From the NCBI RefSeq assembly GCF_014651675.1, contig NZ_BMXI01000004.1, positions 62,001-126,000 of the forward strand: a DNA stretch of 64,000 nucleotides, given 5' to 3'. The stretch comes from Roseibacillus persicicus (GTDB lineage: Bacteria; Verrucomicrobiota; Verrucomicrobiia; Verrucomicrobiales; Akkermansiaceae). The notes below the pieces were generated by a model. The model did no database searches and was not told the origin of the DNA. It saw nothing but the letters and a program-made list of their open reading frames with translations. The position numbers and the translations under genes were made by a program. This document shows, in pieces, positions 55,706 through 64,000 of the stretch (position 1 is the stretch's first letter; each line of letters begins with the position of its first letter).

Positions 55706-56188
55706 CTAGAAAGGCCGCCCCGGACCTTCTTCCGAGAGCGCTTTGCGGAGCTCATTCTGGAAGGCGACGAGGTCATCCCGAGTGGGTTGATAGCCAGCGG
55801 TATCGGGGTCCAGTGAAGGACGGCCCATTTCATCAATCATCCAGCGTCCCCGCTCGCCATCGCTAAAGTTCACGCCGCCGGAAACCATGGCTCCCGGCAC
55901 CGCAATGTTATCGACCGTGATCGATACCTCGCCTGGTCCTCCGCCAAGTGCTTCTGGCGCGACCGCACTGTCATCCGCCTGCTCAGCGGGTTCGTCGGGC
56001 TCGGGCTCTTCCTGGCTCTGAATCTCCAAACCCAGGTCGAGAACGACGAAGCGCATGTCCATGTAGGTCACGTTGAGGGAAAACTCCTCCTTCATCTTGC
56101 GCTGCAAGTCCGCCAGTTGCTCGCCCTCGGCGGTCCATTGGCGCAGCTTCTTGATTTGCTCTTCGCTTAAGTCTTTCGATTGAAACAT
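55706..56188 (-). CDS. Conserved-looking protein of unknown function, 160 residues
   Basis: No family recognised. Residues 1-55 are helical (L-S-E-E-Q-I-K-K-L-R-Q-W), with a spacing like a short helix-turn-helix; residues 56-90 are an acidic Pro/Ala-rich linker; 90-135 form strands with D-N-I-A-V-P-G-A-M-V-S-G-G-V; the end is a Glu-rich helix. It precedes argA on the same strand (14-base gap), so the two may be cotranscribed. Confidence 0.65.
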   Translation of the reverse strand: MFQSKDLSEEQIKKLRQWTAEGEQLADLQRKMKEEFSLNVTYMDMRFVVLDLGLEIQSQEEPEPDEPAEQADDSAVAPEALGGGPGEVSITVDNIAVPGAMVSGGVNFSDGERGRWMIDEMGRPSLDPDTAGYQPTRDDLVAFQNELRKALSEEGPGRPF

Positions 56189-56257
56189 CTGACTCTGTGT
56201 AAGCTTGGTGGCCCTCCGGACTCAACAACTGATTCGGAATAATTGTCGAGCTAGCCC

Positions 56258-57922
56258 TCACTTCCGGCTCTTGCGCGACTGCAATTCTGCCTCACGACGA
56301 GCTTTGTATTCGTGGGAAATCTCAATCGCCTTTTTGCGGTCGGCCTCGTCATAATCCCAGAACTCCTGAACCACTGCTTCGCATTTCGGGTGAATGCTTC
56401 CGTCATCGCCGACAGTCTCGCGTAGTTTGGCAAAGTCCTTTTTCAACTGATCCCGCACAGTGGCATAGGCGGGGTCATCATAGACATTGTTGAGCTCGGC
56501 AGGATCGTTCTCCAGATCGTAGAGTTCCCATGCCGGAGGGGTCGCATAACCGCCATCATAGTTGACTCCGTAGAAGTAGACCAACTTGTGGGTCTTGGTT
56601 CGGATGGCCATTTCGCCCGGGTTGTCGTGGTGGGCCATGTGCATCCAGTAGCGGTAGTAGGCCGCTTGCCTCCAGTCGGCAGGTTCCTCGCCAGTTTCAC
56701 AGATCTTACGAAAGGAATTTCCTTGCACGCTTTCGGGGATTTCAGCTCCCGCGTAGTCGAGCATAAGGGCTGGAAAATCGACGTTTTCAATCAGAGCGTC
56801 ACTGCGCTGGCCTGCGGGAATAGACTTGGGATACCGGATGATCAGCGGCATCCGCATGGAGGGATCATAGGCCCAGCGCTTGTCCTGATAATCGTTCTCA
56901 CCCAGCCAAAAACCCTGGTCCCCAGTGTAGATAATGAGGGTGTTGTCGTAGATGCCCTCGGCCTTCAAATAGGCAAATAGTCGCTCGAGATTGTCGTCCA
57001 CACCCTTGACGCAGCGGAGATATTTCTTGAGGTAAGTTTGGTAGGCCAGCTTGGTGTTCCGAACTTCGCTTTCTTTTTGGAAGTCGTAGTCAGCGGGAAA
57101 TTCCTCCGGATATAGACGGCTCAAGTCGTCCGCATAGGAGCGCCGGGGGTTCCGGCTGCCAATGGAAGTGCCAATATGGGGCATGAGTTCATCCTGATAT
57201 CCCCGGGTCGCAATGGATCCGAAGGTGTCGGGCACGTCGTAGAGAGTCGGGGGCTCGGGAATCTCCACGTCGGCCAAATAGTCCTGATAGCACTCCGCGT
57301 TGTCGAACATGTCATGGGGAGCCTTGTATTGATGACAAACGAAGAACGGCTTTGACGGGTCGCGCTTTTCCTTGAACCAAGCGAGAGTGGAATCCGTGAT
57401 GGCGTCGGAGGAGTGTTCCCCTTCGTGAGTGATTAGATTTTTTCCGAAAGGCTTGTCCCCTTGAACCCGAAATTCAGGGTCATGGTATTTCCCCTGCCCG
57501 GGCAGGACCTTGTAGTAATCGAAGTTGGGCTCCACTTTCAGATGCCACTTGCCAATCATAGCGGTCTGGTAGCCTGCTCCCTTCATCTGGATCGGAAGCA
57601 TCTGATTTGGCGGTTCAATTCGCCCCAAGAGATCGGTCACGCCGTTGACGTGCGGATACTGCCCCGTGATGATACAAGCTCGGCTCGGGGTGCAAATCGC
57701 GTTGGTGCAGAACGCATTATCGAAAGTGATGCCTTCAGCAGCGAGACGATCGATGGTAGGGGTTGGATTGAGTTCCTTCAGCAAAGTCGCGTAGGCCCCC
57801 ACCGCTTGGGTGGTGTGATCATCGGACATGATGAAAAGAATGTTAGGGCGCTGTTCCTCTGCTGTGGCAGGCAATATCAAAGATGCCGCTCCCAGTAGGA
57901 GCGGGGCAAAACGGGTCATCAT
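56258..57922 (-). CDS. Sulfatase, secreted (type I, Cys-type)
   Basis: 554 residues. Signal peptide 1-21 (ends A-T-A). Sulfatase core with P-N-I-L-F-I-M-S-D-D-H, formylglycine site C77 in C-T-P-S-R-A-C-I-I-T-G, and Y-T-G-D-Q-G-F-W-L-G-E-N for metal binding. Its length and Y-T-G-D-Q-G signature place it with S1 enzymes of the choline/iduronate-like type, but the substrate is unknown. The gene ends in a basic, Arg/Lys-rich tail. It lies next to the secretion genes gspF and gspE but is not obviously in their operon. Confidence 0.93.
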   Translation of the reverse strand: MMTRFAPLLLGAASLILPATAEEQRPNILFIMSDDHTTQAVGAYATLLKELNPTPTIDRLAAEGITFDNAFCTNAICTPSRACIITGQYPHVNGVTDLLGRIEPPNQMLPIQMKGAGYQTAMIGKWHLKVEPNFDYYKVLPGQGKYHDPEFRVQGDKPFGKNLITHEGEHSSDAITDSTLAWFKEKRDPSKPFFVCHQYKAPHDMFDNAECYQDYLADVEIPEPPTLYDVPDTFGSIATRGYQDELMPHIGTSIGSRNPRRSYADDLSRLYPEEFPADYDFQKESEVRNTKLAYQTYLKKYLRCVKGVDDNLERLFAYLKAEGIYDNTLIIYTGDQGFWLGENDYQDKRWAYDPSMRMPLIIRYPKSIPAGQRSDALIENVDFPALMLDYAGAEIPESVQGNSFRKICETGEEPADWRQAAYYRYWMHMAHHDNPGEMAIRTKTHKLVYFYGVNYDGGYATPPAWELYDLENDPAELNNVYDDPAYATVRDQLKKDFAKLRETVGDDGSIHPKCEAVVQEFWDYDEADRKKAIEISHEYKARREAELQSRKSRK

Positions 57923-57930
57923 ACCCTAGG

Positions 57931-59256
57931 TTATGCCCCCCCGAGGTTGTTAATTGTCTGAAAAATGGCAGAAATCATGGCATAAGCCATCGTTCCAACC
58001 AAGGATGCCATCAGCAAAAGCACTGCCGGCATGACCATGGCCATCACCTTTTGCAGCGCTCCATCCAACTCCTTGTCGTAGCGTTCCGCCGCTCGACGAA
58101 GCGCGAGGTCAATTTTCCCCGTTTGCTCACCTACCGCGACCATATCGATGAGCAGAGGAGGGAAAATCTGAGAACGAATCATGGTCGACGAAAGCGATCG
58201 TCCGTCCCCTACCATCTCAATCATTTCATCCATACTGCTCCGCAAATGAATGTTCTGCGCCGCATCCCGGGTGAGCTCCAAGGAGCGCAAAAGCGGCAGG
58301 CCATTGCCTACCAAGTTCGCCATCGTTTCCAAAAACTGAACGTAAAATCGTCCCCGAATCACATTGCCGTAGAGAGGGAGCTTCAATTTGATACGATCCC
58401 AAGCGGGCTTGTTTCGTTCGGCATCCTTCCAAGCCTTGAAGAAGATCGCACCAGCGAGAACGATCAAGAGAATGACAATCCACCAGGCGCGGAGAAAGTC
58501 GCTGGCCCCAATCATGACCCTGACCCCAATCGGCATTTCTGAACCGGGAGTCCCTTTCAGGAGGCCGGTCAGTTGCGGGATGAGCTTGGTGACGAAGATG
58601 ATCGAAACCCCGATTCCGGAAAGAATCAAGAAAGCAGGATAAATCAGCGCCAGCGTGATGCGGCCCCGGAGCTCTTGAATGGTCTTCAGATAGTGAGCCT
58701 GTCGACGCAGAATGGTATCGAGAGCTCCACTGGCCTCTCCGGCTGCCGCAAGCGAACAATACAAAGGACCAAAGCTCGGGCTTACTCGCTTCAGAGCTTG
58801 GGAGAAACTCGTTCCGTCCCGCACCAGATTCCGAATCCGCTGGGAAATTTCCTTGATGTTGCCCTCTTCCTCACGTGCTTCCATTGCGCGCAAGGCCGGC
58901 TCCAATTGGAGTCCGGCAGCCAGCATGTCACTCAATTCCTCCGTAAAGTAGACTACCTCTTTGGACTTCATCTTGAGAGGTCCCTCGGGCACCTCTTTTG
59001 TGTCCTTATCCTTGGCTTTGACCTTGGGCGATGCCTTGACGAGTCCTTCCGGCTTGGCCTTCACCTGGGGTGCGCGCCGGGCGGCGGTCTTATCAGTTTT
59101 GGCAGGCTTGGCGACCACCTTGGCCTCCGCGACCTTGACGGGCTGGAGACCTTTTTTGTCCAGCTGTCGAAGAGCTTCGCCACGGTCGCCCGCCGTTAAT
59201 TCTCCGGTCACAACCGCTCCGCCTGCCCCGAGGGCTTTGTAATTGAAGACTGCCAT
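57931..59256 (-). CDS. gspF: Type II secretion/pilus assembly inner-membrane protein GspF/PilC
   Basis: 441 residues. The N-terminal GspF piece (F-N-Y-K-A-L-G) is followed by an unusual Lys/Ala/Pro-rich linker (about 45-95), then two GspF domains, each with F-S-Q-A-L and a membrane segment pair, ending with the P-A-V-L-L-L-M-A-S-L-V-G-T segment. GspF anchors the motor ATPase in type II secretion or type IV pilus systems. It follows gspE by 20 bases. Confidence 0.93.
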   Translation of the reverse strand: MAVFNYKALGAGGAVVTGELTAGDRGEALRQLDKKGLQPVKVAEAKVVAKPAKTDKTAARRAPQVKAKPEGLVKASPKVKAKDKDTKEVPEGPLKMKSKEVVYFTEELSDMLAAGLQLEPALRAMEAREEEGNIKEISQRIRNLVRDGTSFSQALKRVSPSFGPLYCSLAAAGEASGALDTILRRQAHYLKTIQELRGRITLALIYPAFLILSGIGVSIIFVTKLIPQLTGLLKGTPGSEMPIGVRVMIGASDFLRAWWIVILLIVLAGAIFFKAWKDAERNKPAWDRIKLKLPLYGNVIRGRFYVQFLETMANLVGNGLPLLRSLELTRDAAQNIHLRSSMDEMIEMVGDGRSLSSTMIRSQIFPPLLIDMVAVGEQTGKIDLALRRAAERYDKELDGALQKVMAMVMPAVLLLMASLVGTMAYAMISAIFQTINNLGGA

Positions 59257-59276
59257 TAGCTTTTTTCAGGAAAAAA

Positions 59277-60980
59277 TTATTCTCCGCCCAAGTCGACCGC
59301 AGTCGCGGAAACCACTTCCTCAACCGTAGTCATTCCCGTCATGACCTTATACCAGCCATAATCGCGCATCGGCACGTAGCCATCTTTGACGGCCTGCTCC
59401 TTCAGCACGTTTCCATTTGCGCCCTTGATGATCAGGTCCTGCATCGGTTCGGTGAGGGTGGCCACTTCGTAAATCGCGAGACGTCCCGAGAAGCCGGTGT
59501 TGCGGCACTTGTCGCAGCCCACTGGCTCGTAGGCCTGTCCCTCGAGATGTGGAATCTTCAAACGGCGTCGCTGGTCATCCGAGATTTCGACCGGGGTCTT
59601 GCAATGCTGGCAAAGCTTGCGCACCAGACGTTGGGCCAAGAAGGCTCGCACCGCCGCACTGACCAGAAAGGGTTCCACCCCCATGTCGACCAGACGACTG
59701 ATTCCTCCCAGTGAGTCGTTGGTGTGCAAGGTGCTGAATACAAGGTGACCGGTGAGGGAGGCCCGAATGGCAATCTCCGCAGTCTCCAAATCCCGAATCT
59801 CACCAATCATGACGATGTTGGGGTCAGCCCGTAGAATCGAGCGAAGGCCACTTGCGAAGGTGAGGCCGATCTCGGATTTGACCGCAATCTGCATCACCCC
59901 ATCCAGCTTGTTCTCCACCGGGTCTTCCACCGTTACGATACGGGTGTCGGACTTGTTGAGTTCGCTCAGGAAGGAATAGAGACTGGTGGACTTACCCGAA
60001 CCGGTCGGCCCGGTAATCAAAATAATGCCGTTGGAAAGGTCGAGAAGCTGGCGAATGCGATCGAGGACGAAGGGTTCCATCCCGAGCTTGGCCACGTTGA
60101 ATTTCTCCTGGTTGAGAAGACGAAGGCTGACGCTCTCCCCCTCCACCGTCGGAACGGTGGCAACCCGGACATCGATGGACTGCCCTTCCAGGGAAAGGTT
60201 GATCCGGCCATCCTGCGGAAGACGCTTCTCGGCAATATCCAGCCGCGACATGATCTTAAGTCGCGCAATCACCGAGCTTTGCAAAGTCTTGATCTGATCG
60301 GGAACCGCTACATCGATGAGACGTCCGTCGACGCGGTAGCGAATCCGGAGATTATTCGACAAAGGTTCAACGTGGACATCAGTCGCACCTTGGTCGAGGG
60401 CTTCGCGGAGAATTTGGTTCACGAATTTGACCACGCTGGCCTCGGTGTCATCATCGTCGATGACATTGGTCTCGTCTTGGACCTCGAGATTCTCGAGGTC
60501 CATATCGCGCCCTTCCAGAATCTGTTCAAAGGTGTCAGCTCCCACCCCGTAGAGTCGACGCAAGCCATCATAGACCCGGCGACGAGAAGCCATCTTCCAG
60601 ATGATTGGGATTTCAATCGCCTGCACCGCCGCTTGTTTGGCGAGGAGATTGAAGGGATCGTAAGTGGCCATCACGAGGCTTTCGTCCCCGTCTTCGCCAA
60701 TCACTTCCACTGGCAACACCTGATGCCCCAAGGCCACCCGTGGGCCACACACGTCGCGAAGGTCGATGGGTGACTCGGGCGCGGGTATTTCCGCCAGCCA
60801 TTCCATCCCGAGGTTGTCAGCCAGACGCTGCATGTAAGGTTCCTCGTCGACTGCACCCGTATCGAGGACATCGTCGATCTGGGATCGCTGACGCTGTTTC
60901 GCTGCTCCCAGAACCTCTTCGACCGCAGCCAAATCCTCACATCCGGTCTCGCGGGCCGGTTCCAACAACAAATTGATCAT
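59277..60980 (-). CDS. gspE: Type II secretion/pilus ATPase GspE/PilB
   Basis: 567 residues from ATG 60980. N-terminal MshEN-like domain (E-E-P-Y-M-Q-R-L-A-D-N-L), then Walker A G-P-T-G-S-G-K-S-T, Asp box and Walker B (I-G-E-I-R-D-L-E-T-A), the His box T-L-H-T-N-D, and a four-Cys zinc site (C-Q-H-C ... C-D-K-C). It powers pseudopilus or pilus growth. The next gene on the strand is gspF, so the pair forms the core motor. A start at 61010 adds 10 residues and is less likely. Confidence 0.95.
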   Translation of the reverse strand: MINLLLEPARETGCEDLAAVEEVLGAAKQRQRSQIDDVLDTGAVDEEPYMQRLADNLGMEWLAEIPAPESPIDLRDVCGPRVALGHQVLPVEVIGEDGDESLVMATYDPFNLLAKQAAVQAIEIPIIWKMASRRRVYDGLRRLYGVGADTFEQILEGRDMDLENLEVQDETNVIDDDDTEASVVKFVNQILREALDQGATDVHVEPLSNNLRIRYRVDGRLIDVAVPDQIKTLQSSVIARLKIMSRLDIAEKRLPQDGRINLSLEGQSIDVRVATVPTVEGESVSLRLLNQEKFNVAKLGMEPFVLDRIRQLLDLSNGIILITGPTGSGKSTSLYSFLSELNKSDTRIVTVEDPVENKLDGVMQIAVKSEIGLTFASGLRSILRADPNIVMIGEIRDLETAEIAIRASLTGHLVFSTLHTNDSLGGISRLVDMGVEPFLVSAAVRAFLAQRLVRKLCQHCKTPVEISDDQRRRLKIPHLEGQAYEPVGCDKCRNTGFSGRLAIYEVATLTEPMQDLIIKGANGNVLKEQAVKDGYVPMRDYGWYKVMTGMTTVEEVVSATAVDLGGE

Positions 60981-61084
60981 CGCAATCTTACAGAGAACAG
61001 AACGCCGCAAAGAGCTCCAGCTGTCACCCTTTTTTCGAGTTATCTCGCGGAAATCTGACTTTATCCAAAGCTAGAAAGTGCTCC

Positions 61085-62152
61085 CTACTTCACCAATGCT
61101 TCGGCAGTCAGCTCGGCGAAGGGTCCGGGGACCCCGCGATACTGCACTTTTCCCGCTCCATCCAGCACCCAGCAAGCGGGATAATCGGTGACCTGATAGA
61201 GGTTCGCAATCTTCCCATTGGCGTCCAACCAGTTCTTCCAAGTGACCGAGCCACTCTTCACCATTTCGCGCAGGGCGGGACGACTTTCACTGGCTACTCC
61301 GAGAACAGCCACCCCCTTGGGCCCCAACCGGTCTTCGAGTTTGCGAAGGAAGGCCATGGTTTCCTCGGAGGCCTGCATGCGGGTGTGCCAGAAGACAATG
61401 ATGACCGGCTTGCCGCGATAGTCGCTGAGACGCATGGCTTGCTCGGAGACATTCCAGCCCAAGATGTCTGGAGCCTCCATCCCCTTGTCGAGTTTGGAAA
61501 TGGAGAAGAGAAATTCTTCCGCCATTTTGCCGACGGTCGTGTTTCCGACCTCCACATCAGCCGCTTCGATGATCGCTTTGCGAATCCAATCAATGCGCTG
61601 GGCCTTGAACTGCGCAAAGCCTCCTCCGTCGCCGAGCTCTCTCGAGAGGAGAGCCAAGGCCATCGCCGCCTGACCCTGGACTTTCTTGTCAGGATGATTG
61701 GCTTCTACCTTTTCGAGAAACTTTCGGGTAGCCGGACCAGAGTCGGCAACCAGTGCCAAACACAGTGGGCCAACCTTGGGGCTGGCAAAGTGAAAGCGGT
61801 CTGCCGAATCGCGCACCACCGACAGTGGGGTCTTGGTCGAATTCTCCGACACGGGCTTAACAGAAAATGCCGGAGCCAGTTGCAGCAGCTTGGGGGCGTA
61901 GTCCAAGAACCAGGGTTGGTTCCAAGCTCCATCCAGTTGGCGTAGAAGCCTGAGCCCGAAGGCGTCGGGGTCGGGAATCACTTTCCAAAGTTCCCGCCGG
62001 GCTGCGATGTCAGGGGCGGCGTTGATCTTGGTGACCCAAGCATTCACCTCGGCCTCGTATTGATCGATTACCTTTTTTGCGCCGGCCTCGTCAGCATGGA
62101 GACTTGGCAGGCAAAGAACGGAGAGAAGAATGGTGAAGATAAAGTGTTTCAT
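61085..62152 (-). CDS. Redoxin-fold protein lacking the active-site cysteines, secreted
   Basis: 355 residues: a signal peptide (1-20), a helical N-terminal part (25-220), and then an AhpC/TlpA-like thioredoxin fold (225-345) with A-P-D-I-L-G-W-N and P-V-I-I-V-F-W. At the place of W-C-x-x-C it reads F-W-H-T-R-M-Q-A (256-261), so the redox pair is absent. The fold is likely used for binding, not catalysis. Compare the intact version at 4090-5220. It precedes gspE by 104 bases. Confidence 0.75.
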   Translation of the reverse strand: MKHFIFTILLSVLCLPSLHADEAGAKKVIDQYEAEVNAWVTKINAAPDIAARRELWKVIPDPDAFGLRLLRQLDGAWNQPWFLDYAPKLLQLAPAFSVKPVSENSTKTPLSVVRDSADRFHFASPKVGPLCLALVADSGPATRKFLEKVEANHPDKKVQGQAAMALALLSRELGDGGGFAQFKAQRIDWIRKAIIEAADVEVGNTTVGKMAEEFLFSISKLDKGMEAPDILGWNVSEQAMRLSDYRGKPVIIVFWHTRMQASEETMAFLRKLEDRLGPKGVAVLGVASESRPALREMVKSGSVTWKNWLDANGKIANLYQVTDYPACWVLDGAGKVQYRGVPGPFAELTAEALVK

Positions 62153-62176
62153 TTTGAAAGGGGTAAGCGAGACCGC

Positions 62177-62764
62177 TCATTTCTTTTTCTTAAGGAGCTT
62201 CCGGAGTTCTGGCCATTGCTCCTGGCTCACGATGTAACCAATGCAATTGGGTGAGCCACATCGACAAGGGTGATCCTCGTAGCACTCCAAGTCAAAGCCG
62301 TAATCGAAGCTTAGTTCTTCGCCGGCTTCGATGTCGCGCAAAGCATAGATCACGATTCGATCTTCGTCTTCGCCCTCCTCGGTATAGGCTACGCAATTCG
62401 GGTCGCAGGAATGGTTGATGAGGCGGGCGGTGTTCCACTCCACGCTTCCATCCAAGTCCCAGTCGTCATTGAGCGTAAAGATATAGACCGCGGCATCGCC
62501 ATCGGTTTCCGCCTTGGCCATCTGGACCCAAGCCCGGCGCTCGCTCTCTTCCTTGTCAATGGGTTCACCAACATACTCAATAATCTCGGTGTCCTCGGGG
62601 ATGTCGCAAGCTGCGTAAACGCCGCGTCCATGAATCTCCGATCCCCGCACTTCGACCCATTCGCTCTCTCCACGTTTTTTGAGCTCCTCCACTCTCTTCA
62701 AGGCGGCGCGAGCCTTTTCGTAGGACTTGAATTTACGGCTCTTCTTTTTTTCGGATTTCGACAT
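62177..62764 (-). CDS. SET-domain protein
   Basis: 195 residues: a Lys-rich start (1-32), the SET core with G-R-G-V-Y-A, R-L-I-N-H-S-C-D-P-N-C and E-E-L-S-F-D-Y-G-F, and the post-SET Cys cluster C-R-C-G-S-P-N-C. In eukaryotes such domains methylate lysine in histones and other proteins. Bacterial copies are known in some Verrucomicrobiota and Chlamydiota, with ribosomal or chromatin-like proteins as targets in a few cases. The Lys-rich ends may aid binding to DNA or RNA. Confidence 0.9.
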   Translation of the reverse strand: MSKSEKKKSRKFKSYEKARAALKRVEELKKRGESEWVEVRGSEIHGRGVYAACDIPEDTEIIEYVGEPIDKEESERRAWVQMAKAETDGDAAVYIFTLNDDWDLDGSVEWNTARLINHSCDPNCVAYTEEGEDEDRIVIYALRDIEAGEELSFDYGFDLECYEDHPCRCGSPNCIGYIVSQEQWPELRKLLKKKK

Positions 62765-62857
62765 GACGAAGGGTGAACGGGGACAAGATCAACAATTCAG
62801 GATCAAGCGCGAGCCTTAAGCATGTTCGCAAAAGGCTTGGGAGGAAAATTCGTCGGG

Positions 62858-63478
62858 CTACTTGACCCGGCGAGCACCCTTTTCGGGCACGGCAAACTCT
62901 TCGATATCGGCAGGAAGCGTTGGAAAGAGCGCGCGCAATTCCTGCATATTGAGGGTTGAGCCATTGAGGAAGGACCAGCTGGAGCCTTCGGTCTTTTTCC
63001 GGATGGCGACCTGGTAGTCCTTGATCTCCATCCGCTCGACCAATCCGGTTGCCGGATCGATGCGGCGAACCAGGCGGGTGGTCGGAACGAAGACCAACCA
63101 CTCGCGGAATTCAGGGATGTCAAAACCATGGAGGGCGGGCTCGGCCACAAACTTGGTGATGGTGATTCCCGATGCCGCGAGATCGTCCACCATCTTCTTC
63201 ATTGTTGCTGCCATTTCCTCGTTGCCGCCGAGCTTCTTGGCGGCCCGGTGGCGATAGCGGGGATAGAGCTTGTCGACTACTCCCATGAAGTCCCCCTTCA
63301 AGGTCAAATCTCCGACTTGCTGCACCTCCTTGACTGCGTCGGCGAGGACATCCGCAGGGACAGCCTGACGAACGATCGCACGTTCCAAAACCTCCGCATC
63401 TTCGACCACCCCGGCTTGGCCTAGGCCTGAATTTGCAACCGCGAAACTAATCGTTAGAGAAAGAAAAAAAGTGCGCAC
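62858..63478 (-). CDS. Secreted protein of unknown function
   Basis: 206 residues if it starts at the GTG at 63478, which begins a signal peptide (F-F-L-S-L-T-I-S-F-A-V-A, cleavage after G-L-G-Q-A). The open frame goes up to 63640, but that part is basic and Cys-containing without a signal, and it overlaps the parB start on +. The mature part is mixed alpha/beta, with L-Y-P-R-Y-R-H-R and W-L-V-F-V-P-T-T. No family recognised; the late Trp-containing strands suggest a binding fold. Confidence 0.6.
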   Translation of the reverse strand: MRTFFLSLTISFAVANSGLGQAGVVEDAEVLERAIVRQAVPADVLADAVKEVQQVGDLTLKGDFMGVVDKLYPRYRHRAAKKLGGNEEMAATMKKMVDDLAASGITITKFVAEPALHGFDIPEFREWLVFVPTTRLVRRIDPATGLVERMEIKDYQVAIRKKTEGSSWSFLNGSTLNMQELRALFPTLPADIEEFAVPEKGARRVK

Positions 63479-63633
63479 CACTGATGTTTGCACTGCGGAC
63501 CTTCTCGGGTCAAGCCAGCTTGTCGCGCATTGAACCTCCTCCTTTGAGCGCTTGGCTAAGAAGTTGGCCTTTCGAGCAATTTTAAAAACTTTCGGCTTTG
63601 CCAAAGCCCCGCCATTTGTCACTAAGCTTGCCG

Positions 63634-64000
63634 ATGGCAAAACAAGCTTTGGGTAAGGGTCTCGGTGCCCTCATTAACAATTCCGGTAGCAAGGCTCCTT
63701 CCAAGGTGTCACCGGATTCCAATGCCATGCCTTCGGACGCTACCGCATCCGTTCGGGAGGTTCCCCTCTCCCAGGTTCGCCCTTCCCCCCTGCAGCCCCG
63801 GACTCACTTCGTCGAAGGCGAATTGGACGAGTTGGTCGAGTCCATCAAGCATCACGGAGTCATCCAGCCTCTCATCGTCCGGCCGGTTGATGGAGAGTTG
63901 GAACTGATTGCTGGTGAGCGCCGCTGGCGTGCATCCAAGAAGATTGGTCTGAAGACCGTCCCCATTATCGAGCGGGAGGCTACCGACCGGGAAGTGCTGG
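63634..64000 (+). CDS. parB: Chromosome partitioning protein ParB (N-terminal part)
   Basis: 122 codons to the window edge. The start, G-K-G-L-G-A-L-I, is the box that stimulates the ParA ATPase. A Pro/Ser-rich linker follows, then the ParB/Sulfiredoxin-like fold with S-P-L-Q-P-R, V-I-Q-P-L-I-V-R-P and A-G-E-R-R-W-R-A, the CTP-binding motif. It spreads from parS sites to segregate the origin region. It is divergent from the secreted protein gene; parA is probably beyond the edge or elsewhere. Confidence 0.96.
   Translation, partial: MAKQALGKGLGALINNSGSKAPSKVSPDSNAMPSDATASVREVPLSQVRPSPLQPRTHFVEGELDELVESIKHHGVIQPLIVRPVDGELELIAGERRWRASKKIGLKTVPIIEREATDREVL

Overview
The window reads as part of a chromosome from a marine-type Verrucomicrobiota bacterium (order Verrucomicrobiales is my best guess). 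This rests on content only: five secreted type I sulfatases, a right-handed beta-helix protein, a stand-alone SET-domain protein, many secreted or membrane proteins of unknown function, moderately high G+C with short gaps, and family members that look verrucomicrobial (a long SecA, a topoisomerase subunit B of the ParE type). No rRNA or tRNA gene was seen. One tmRNA gene is present.

Layout. 0-6.3 kb: end of an RNase E/G-like gene, an aldo/keto reductase, small secreted or membrane proteins, an ankyrin protein and a TlpA-like thioredoxin. 6.4-11.3 kb: polA converging on a type II topoisomerase B subunit. 11.4-14.5 kb: a PhoB/PhoR-like pair converging on and overlapping an MFS transporter. 14.6-17 kb: pheT. 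17.1-29.3 kb: catabolic and stress region with four sulfatases, a furA-katG pair, a DMT permease and a beta-helix protein. 29.4-31 kb: tmRNA and a serine hydrolase. 31.1-37.2 kb: CreB and CreC separated by other genes, plus small membrane proteins. 37.2-41.7 kb: secA, a 240-bp tandem repeat array, sixA. 41.7-49.2 kb: fabG, a TPM-domain protein, trpD, an RlmI-like methyltransferase, bioF, hflK-hflC and a VOC protein. 49.2-53.2 kb: a Pqi-type (MCE) operon with PqiA split into two genes and a lipoyl-domain protein at its end. 53.3-56.2 kb: rodA, argA and a conserved unknown. 56.3-61 kb: the fifth sulfatase, then gspF and gspE. 61-64 kb: a thioredoxin-fold protein without its cysteines, a SET protein, a secreted unknown and the start of parB.

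How the parts fit. The sulfatases and the beta-helix protein suggest degradation of sulfated polysaccharides, with hydrolysis at or outside the inner membrane. KatG with its FurA repressor covers peroxide stress. The Pqi operon, RodA and HflKC belong to envelope maintenance. polA, parE, pheT, secA, tmRNA and parB are core housekeeping.

The least ordinary features are a family of short palindromes and one fusion protein. The palindromes appear (i) as opposed pairs inside a 240-bp tandem array between the converging secA and sixA genes, and (ii) as a single copy between the converging polA and parE genes. A different, perfect palindrome sits in frame inside polA, just before polymerase motif A. 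The fusion joins a lipoyl-like domain to a C-terminal segment that looks like a ribbon-helix-helix DNA-binding domain, at the end of the Pqi operon.
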